In this document: positions 59,461 to 64,000 of the stretch, piece after piece
How positions within the stretch are numbered: position 1 is the first letter of the stretch
Layout of the letters: each line of letters begins with the position of its first letter
Source: Platycnemis pennipes
Taxonomy: Eukaryota > Arthropoda > Insecta > Odonata > Platycnemididae
Length of the DNA stretch: 64,000 nt
Assembly: GCA_933228895.1 (NCBI GenBank)
Contig: OW121857.1
Location: 9,734,001-9,798,000 of the forward strand
Direction: 5' to 3'
Notes under the pieces: generated by a model
What the model was told of the DNA's origin: nothing
Database searches by the model: none
The model's input: only the letters and a program-made list of their open reading frames with translations
Made by a program: the position numbers and the translations under genes

Positions 59461-60150
59461 GCAGATCAAAAAAAAGAAAACTAAGGTATTGGTATGCAGT
59501 AGGAGAAAGGAAGCCAGGTCTAATGTTAAACTAGGAAAACAAAATATCGAGGAGGTGGAAGAGTTCTGTTAACTGGGACGCCGAATAACCAGCGATGGAC
59601 GAAGTAAAGGAGAAATTGACAGTGGAATTGCCCAAGCGAAAAGGGCATTTTACCAGAAGAAGATTCTGCTCACAGCTGTGAATACAAGCGTGGAAGTGAG
59701 GAAACATTTCATTAGAACATGCATCTGGAGCATTCTACTGTATGGCAGTCAAGCATGGACAATAACAGCAGCAGAGAAGTCCAGGCTGGAAGCATTTGAA
59801 GTGTGGTGCTACCGAAGAATGATGAAGATAAAATGGATTCTTCTTCGAGTGACAAACGAAGAAGTGTTAAGAAGAGTGGGAGTGAAGAGATGTCTACTGA
59901 AAACATTAAAATGTGACGGGACAACTTAATAGGCCACATCTTGAGACACGATGGCCTGATGAAGGCAATTGTCGAGGGAAAAGTGAACGGGAAGAATGGA
60001 AAAGGCAGGCCTCGTATGAGATATGGGGAACAGATTGTGAAGGGTGTAAAAGAGAGGAGCTACGTTAATATGAAGAGGTTGGCCGATAGAAGAATCGAGT
60101 GGAGGGCTGCGTCAAACCAATCCTAGGATTGCTGACCAATGATGATGATG
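59461..60150 (+). mobile_element. LINE-A 3' fragment, longest copy, frameshifted
   Basis: Conceptual translation in successive frames shows TKVLVCSRRKEARSNVKLG, EEVEEFC, GRRITSDGRSKGEIDSGIAQ, AKRAFYQKKILLTAVNTSVE, then the C-terminal blocks found in the other copies (frames at 59678-59929 and 59941-60126). A stop after FC, an insertion near IKWILLRV and a frameshift near 59925 inactivate it. It ends with GATTGCTGACCAATGATGAT and a GAT run. It extends furthest toward the polymerase domain. Confidence 0.8.
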
Positions 60151-60297
60151 ATGAAGATGATACAGTAATTAGTCCTCAGGTTGGAAGAAGTGCTTCGATT
60201 ACTTTTGCAATATGTCGGGCGTGAAAGAAACCAAATCAGAAGTTGGCCCTGCTGAATATTTTTCGTTTTCTCGCAATAATCTCGCGGGACCCGCGAG

Positions 60298-60360
60298 GAA
60301 TCGAGTGGAGGGCCTCGTCAAACCAATCCGAGGATTGTTGACTGATGATGATGATGATAT
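60298..60360 (+). mobile_element. LINE-A tail, about 60 bp
   Basis: AATCGAGTGGAGGGC, GTCAAACCAATCC and GGATTGTTGACTGATGATGA repeat the last 60 bp of the LINE-A copies and their microsatellite tail. This is the most truncated LINE-A copy in the window. Confidence 0.7.
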
Positions 60361-61105
60361 AACCAGGATCCTAGAAAAATATTACTTTTTCTTTCGTCAA
60401 CAGTTTTAATTTCTAAGCAAACTATATACACTTAAAAACTATTCCATCACATTTATGCCGCGTAATATTATGTTCTGCAAATAATGTGGCCCTCATATCA
60501 CTGGCAATAACTCGTAAATCTGCCAGAATCTTTTTTTTGCATTCCCCAGGACGAAAATCAGCTCGGGAAACGAGAATAACTTTGCAACCCATTACGTCAC
60601 CCGCAACACGTGGGCGCCAGTTTGCCGAGCGTGTCGCGTATACTGTTTGATTTGAACATTCCGCTCACCACGTGAGTGTTACTTTTTCGCAAAGATTACA
60701 ACAACTTTTTCCTTCCGACCCCTTCCTCAAGGAGAAGCACATGGGCCACAGATAAAAACCTTCAGTATTTACACAACAACCGGAGATTACGGAAACAGGG
60801 ATGGCTAACCGACAAGGCCGGCAACGTGCTCGCTCCGCGCCTTCTGATTGGTCGGCGACGAAATTAATAATCTCTGCCGTGGCGCTGAGACGCAATGCTG
60901 TCCGTAGTCTTTGAGGACAGCGACCGCCCGAAGGACACCTCTCGCTGATAAGACGTGGTCCCTTGATCTCGACAGCATTTTATCACGACACCGATATCGC
61001 GAGATGAAAATTGACTGCGGAATGATTTACGGATTGCGAAGACAGACGAGAGGGATGGGAAAGGTCTGGAATTGTACTGACGTGTATTACCCACAATCGG
61101 TGGCA
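60361..61105. other. No feature recognised
   Basis: Moderately GC-rich around 60530-60650 and 60830-60960. Short open frames lack domains. I considered whether this holds the HIF first exon and found nothing to support it. Confidence 0.4.
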
Positions 61106-61446
61106 CGACAAGTGACTTTTCAATGAGCTTTTGACAAGATGTCCCAGAGCAAACTAACCTTGAAATTAAAATCATATGGGTTAGACAGTCACATTACATC
61201 ATGGATAAATGATTTTCCACATGATCGGGTGCAAAGGGTTGTTTTGGACGGTGTTACCTCACCGGCAATTAAAGTCACTTCGGGTGTCCCACAAGGTAGT
61301 GTGATAGGTCCACTCCTGTTGATTTTGTACATAAATGATATCAATAAGGTGGTAAAAAGTAAACTTCGTCTATTTGCCGATGACGCTGCAGTGTACAGGG
61401 AAATTCTCTTCCCAAATGATAAAGAATATTTAAATGATGACCACAT
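61106..61446 (+). mobile_element. LINE-B reverse transcriptase fragment (5' part of a chimera)
   Basis: The frame starting at 61139 shows reverse transcriptase motifs of a CR1/L2-like LINE: GLDSHITSWINDF, then VTSGVPQGSVIGPLLLILYI and SKLRLFADDAAVY, in which FADD is the catalytic motif. A single-base frameshift separates it from the preceding DFSMSF-like block at about 61110. The same sequence with modest changes is at 63260-63540. The copy stops abruptly after KEYLNDD, where LINE-A sequence begins. Confidence 0.8.
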
Positions 61447-61668
61447 CTTAATGGGCCACATCTTGAGACACGATGGCCTGATGGAAGACAATCGTCGAGG
61501 GAAGAGTGAACGGGAAGGATGGAAAAGGCAGGCCTCGTATGAGGTATATGGAGCAAGTTGTGAAGGATGTAAAAGTGAGGAGCTACGTCAATATGAAGAG
61601 GTTGGCCGACAGAAGAATCAAGTGGAGGGCTGCGTCAAACCAATCCTAGGTTTGTTGACCGATGATGA
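61441..61668 (+). mobile_element. LINE-A 3' end (3' part of a chimera)
   Basis: From TTAATGGGCCACATCTTGAG onward the DNA matches the last 230 bp of LINE-A, including GTCAAACCAATCCTAGG and the GATGATGATGA tail. The joined frame continues from the LINE-B part through HILMGHILRHDGLMED and then drifts out of the LINE-A frame because of an extra base near 61485. The 194-codon frame at 61139-61723 is therefore a chimeric artefact and not a native protein. Confidence 0.75.
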
Positions 61669-62052
61669 TGAATGGATATATTCTACAAAGTCAAGCCTAA
61701 CTCCATTACCTGAGTTCCAGTAGGTACCCTCCGGTGGGAAGCTATGAAAATGTCTCTTGAGGGCTACTTCAGAGGGATAACGTACGAGTGAGAAAGGTAT
61801 GGAGAGGTTGGGGATTTGTACCAGGATAAGGGAAGGGAGGAATTGAGGAATGTAAGAGAAACGAAAGTAGGTAGGACAATGGCAACGTATGGACTTTGGC
61901 AACAGGATGTACCGAGGAGGGGCCCCAGAACACTCCAGGTACATACTAATACAAGTTATCGAAATCAAGTTATCGCAAGGCGAGGTAACGGGTTAACATT
62001 GCCATTGCCGTGATTGTTGCCATTTAGATTAGGAAAAGAAGGCAAGTGTAAG
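61669..62052. other. No feature recognised
   Basis: Short spacer with open frames lacking domains. Confidence 0.4.
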
Positions 62053-62388
62053 GGAAAATGAAAGAATTAAACTTTGTTAGGTTCACTTTATATTTAAGTA
62101 GCCATGACCCGGGATTCATAACATAGTTACATCTTCAGGTGATTGATCATGCATACATCATCTTTATATACCAAGTTGGGTGCGACAGCAAGGACATCTT
62201 ATGTCCTTACTTAAGGATGCTTATACTTATGATATACCAAAGGATGTCCTTAGTGTAGCACCCAACTTGCTATATAAAGAAGATGTATGCATGATCAGTC
62301 ACCTGAAGATGTAACTATGTTATGAAACCCGGGTCGTGCCTACTTAAATATAAAGTGAACCTAACAAAGTTTCATTCTTTCATTTTCC
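62053..62388. repeat. 336-bp near-perfect foldback palindrome
   Basis: The arms run from GGAAAATGAAAGAATTAAAC inward through GGTTCACTTTATATTTAAGT, ACATCTTCAGGTGA and CAAGTTGGGTGCGAC, then are mirrored outward. The centre contains TATGTCCTTACTTAAGGAT. The whole could extrude as a cruciform of about 150-bp arms. The related copy at 53829-54806 shares the outer arms but has a shorter centre. Confidence 0.85.
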
Positions 62389-63259
62389 ATTATAGAAAGG
62401 TATCACATAGTCAAGCCTGAAGTTATCAGCAATAAGTATAAGGGAGTTCAAAGATGGGATGAGTACACAGCAATAGTAGAAGCCGAGAAAAGAAATCCTT
62501 CGCCACGGAAGGATTTTTAACCAATTAAAATAACTACAACTTTTCCTAACTTTCCTGTTTCCCTAACAAAGCTTCAGACGATGGAGAGCCAACATTGGAA
62601 GCGAATGATAAGATCATTCAGGAGAGAGAGAGAGAAAGAGGATGACATTTAACATAGTCATGGGAGAACGAGTCTTATAATTTAAGAAAATCAGTCTCAA
62701 GTGGATAGCATGAATAATGCAGGAGTGGATCAAATAATCTTCACCCACCGACACTTGATGCATTATCAGGCGGATCGCATTCCTTTAAGATATGAAACCT
62801 CAACGCTCCAAACGCACAAATCAGTGAAATATGCTCAATCGGATTATAATCCGGGACATACAGTCAAGATATGTAGGGTACCACGACCTTGAAGCTCACA
62901 TTTAACGACCAACAAAGATAAAAATAAAACTATATATAGGTACATACATGGCGTGAGGGGAAGGCGTGCTTTAAAACAGACCTGAAAGATCGCACTTTTT
63001 ATTTCTTTACAACGTTCCGAAGACTGTAAATCGCACCGCCAACGAGTCATTGACCACTCGTGCTATAAGTGGCGTTTTATTCCGAGGAGAGATTCGTAAC
63101 AGATAGCTGAAACGTGCGATCATAATCAAGATCCGCCCTCCGCGCGCAGCGAGTCATTCAGTTTTTCGTGACGTAACCCGCGACGAGTTGGGTGAACCCA
63201 AGGGAAGGATTTAGCAGAGATTAGACCTGCAAAAGCAGCGAACCTAAAAGACGAGATTT
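62389..63259. other. No feature recognised
   Basis: The first 50 bp (GGTATCACATAGTCAAGCCTG) also flanks the related foldback at about 53785-53828 in inverse orientation. The remainder, including a GA microsatellite near 62620-62640, holds no supported gene. Confidence 0.4.
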
Positions 63260-64000
63260 CCTTCATGATCGGGTACAAAGGGTTTTTATGGACGGTGTTA
63301 CCTCCCCGGCAATTGAAGTCACCTCAGGTGTCCCACAAGGTAGTGTGAGAGGCCCACTCCTGTTCCTTCTGTACATAAATGATATCAATAAGGTGGTAAA
63401 AAGTAAGCTTCGTCTATTTGCCGATGACGCAGTAGTGTACAGGGAAATTCTATATCCAAACGATAAAGAATATTTAAATGATGACCTACAAGATATTGAA
63501 AATTGGTGTGATACGATATATGGCAGTTAGAATTACATTTTTAAAAATGTGTAGTAACGAGTTTTTGGAAAAAGAATTGTTCTCCTCCTAGTACGTAAAA
63601 AATAAGTAATAATGGATAAACAAACGTGGAGTCCATTAAATATCTTGGAATAAGACTAACTCATGATCTTTCCTGGGGTAAACACATACGTGAAATAATT
63701 GGTCAAGCTAATCGTAGACTGGGATTCAGCAAAAAAGTATTGGGTAAATGTGATGAACATATACGAGAAATCAGCTACTTTTCCCTTGTTAGACCTCATT
63801 TGGAATATGCTGCCATTGTATGGGATCCCTACGAAATCGGTCTAAATAACGAATTTGAACGTGTGCAGAGAATATAGGCAAGATTTGTAAAGGGACGGTA
63901 CGATAACCTTAATAGCGTAACCAGTCTATTAAATGAATTAAAATGGGAATCATTGTCAGATCGCAGGTTGAAATTTAGACTTAATCTCCTAAATAAATTC
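63260..64000 (+). mobile_element. LINE-B copy, reverse transcriptase to C-terminal region, broken, runs off the window
   Basis: The reverse transcriptase motifs are at 63288-63530 (VTSGVPQGSVRGPLLFLLYI, LRLFADDAVVY). A disrupted stretch at 63531-63625 contains stops. The frame at 63626-63877 then continues with ESIKYLGIRLTHDLSWGKHI and SYFSLVRPHLEYAAIVWDPY. A stop at about 63876 interrupts it, and the homology continues to the window end (FVKGRYDNL, WESLSDRRLKFRLNLLNKF). It aligns with 46024-46380 and 61106-61446. Confidence 0.82.

Noticed and set aside
61139..61723. 194-codon open frame read as one protein
   Set aside because: It crosses a LINE-B/LINE-A junction and leaves the LINE-A frame; it is an accidental fusion.

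Overview
The window is eukaryotic, almost certainly arthropod and most likely insect. It has long AT-rich introns, GT-AG splice sites, tRNA-derived SINEs, several LINE families, a Penelope-like fragment, a Ty1/copia LTR element, and many short inverted-repeat DNA elements. There are no bacterial operons, rRNA genes or CRISPR arrays. The species cannot be named from the sequence.

One host gene is supported. It lies on the minus strand and encodes the hypoxia-inducible factor alpha subunit (HIF-1alpha/EPAS1 type; Drosophila sima). Five internal coding exons run from high to low coordinates: 45386-45199 (bHLH), 43155-43004 (start of PAS-A), 41775-41593 (PAS-A), 37638-37421 (end of PAS-A, linker, start of PAS-B) and 14892-14786 (PAS-B). 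The phases join without a break into about 282 codons. The exon with the start codon was not found above 45386, and it may lie beyond 64000. The rest of PAS-B, the oxygen-dependent degradation domain and the transactivation domains must lie below position 1. One intron is about 22.5 kb.

Nearly everything else recognisable is transposon-derived. Positions 1-14785 hold two related TTAA-flanked or TIR elements, PIF/Harbinger-like MITEs, a hAT MITE with an 8-bp target duplication, foldback elements and a tRNA-SINE. Positions 14.9-37.4 kb are one huge intron containing nested TTAA elements, a 2.45-kb and a 2.2-kb TIR element, LINE 3' ends and a Penelope-like GIY-YIG fragment fused to SINE and inverted-repeat sequence. 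Positions 37.6-45.2 kb carry the remaining exons plus MITEs, a SINE and a local duplication.

Positions 48.6-53.3 kb are a three-layer nest: a Ty1/copia element inside a TTAA element inside an older MITE. The copia element has two 177-bp LTRs that read as identical and a 5-bp target duplication. Its single 859-codon frame joins Gag to reverse transcriptase/RNase H, with no protease or integrase. From 53.8 kb to the end there are further foldbacks, SINEs, LINE fragments, one chimeric LINE and a LINE that runs off the window.

The best candidate for something new is the Gag-RT-RH copia derivative. Next come the TTAA element family with near-palindromic tips, the chimeric LINE, and the Penelope fragment lacking the usual catalytic tyrosine.
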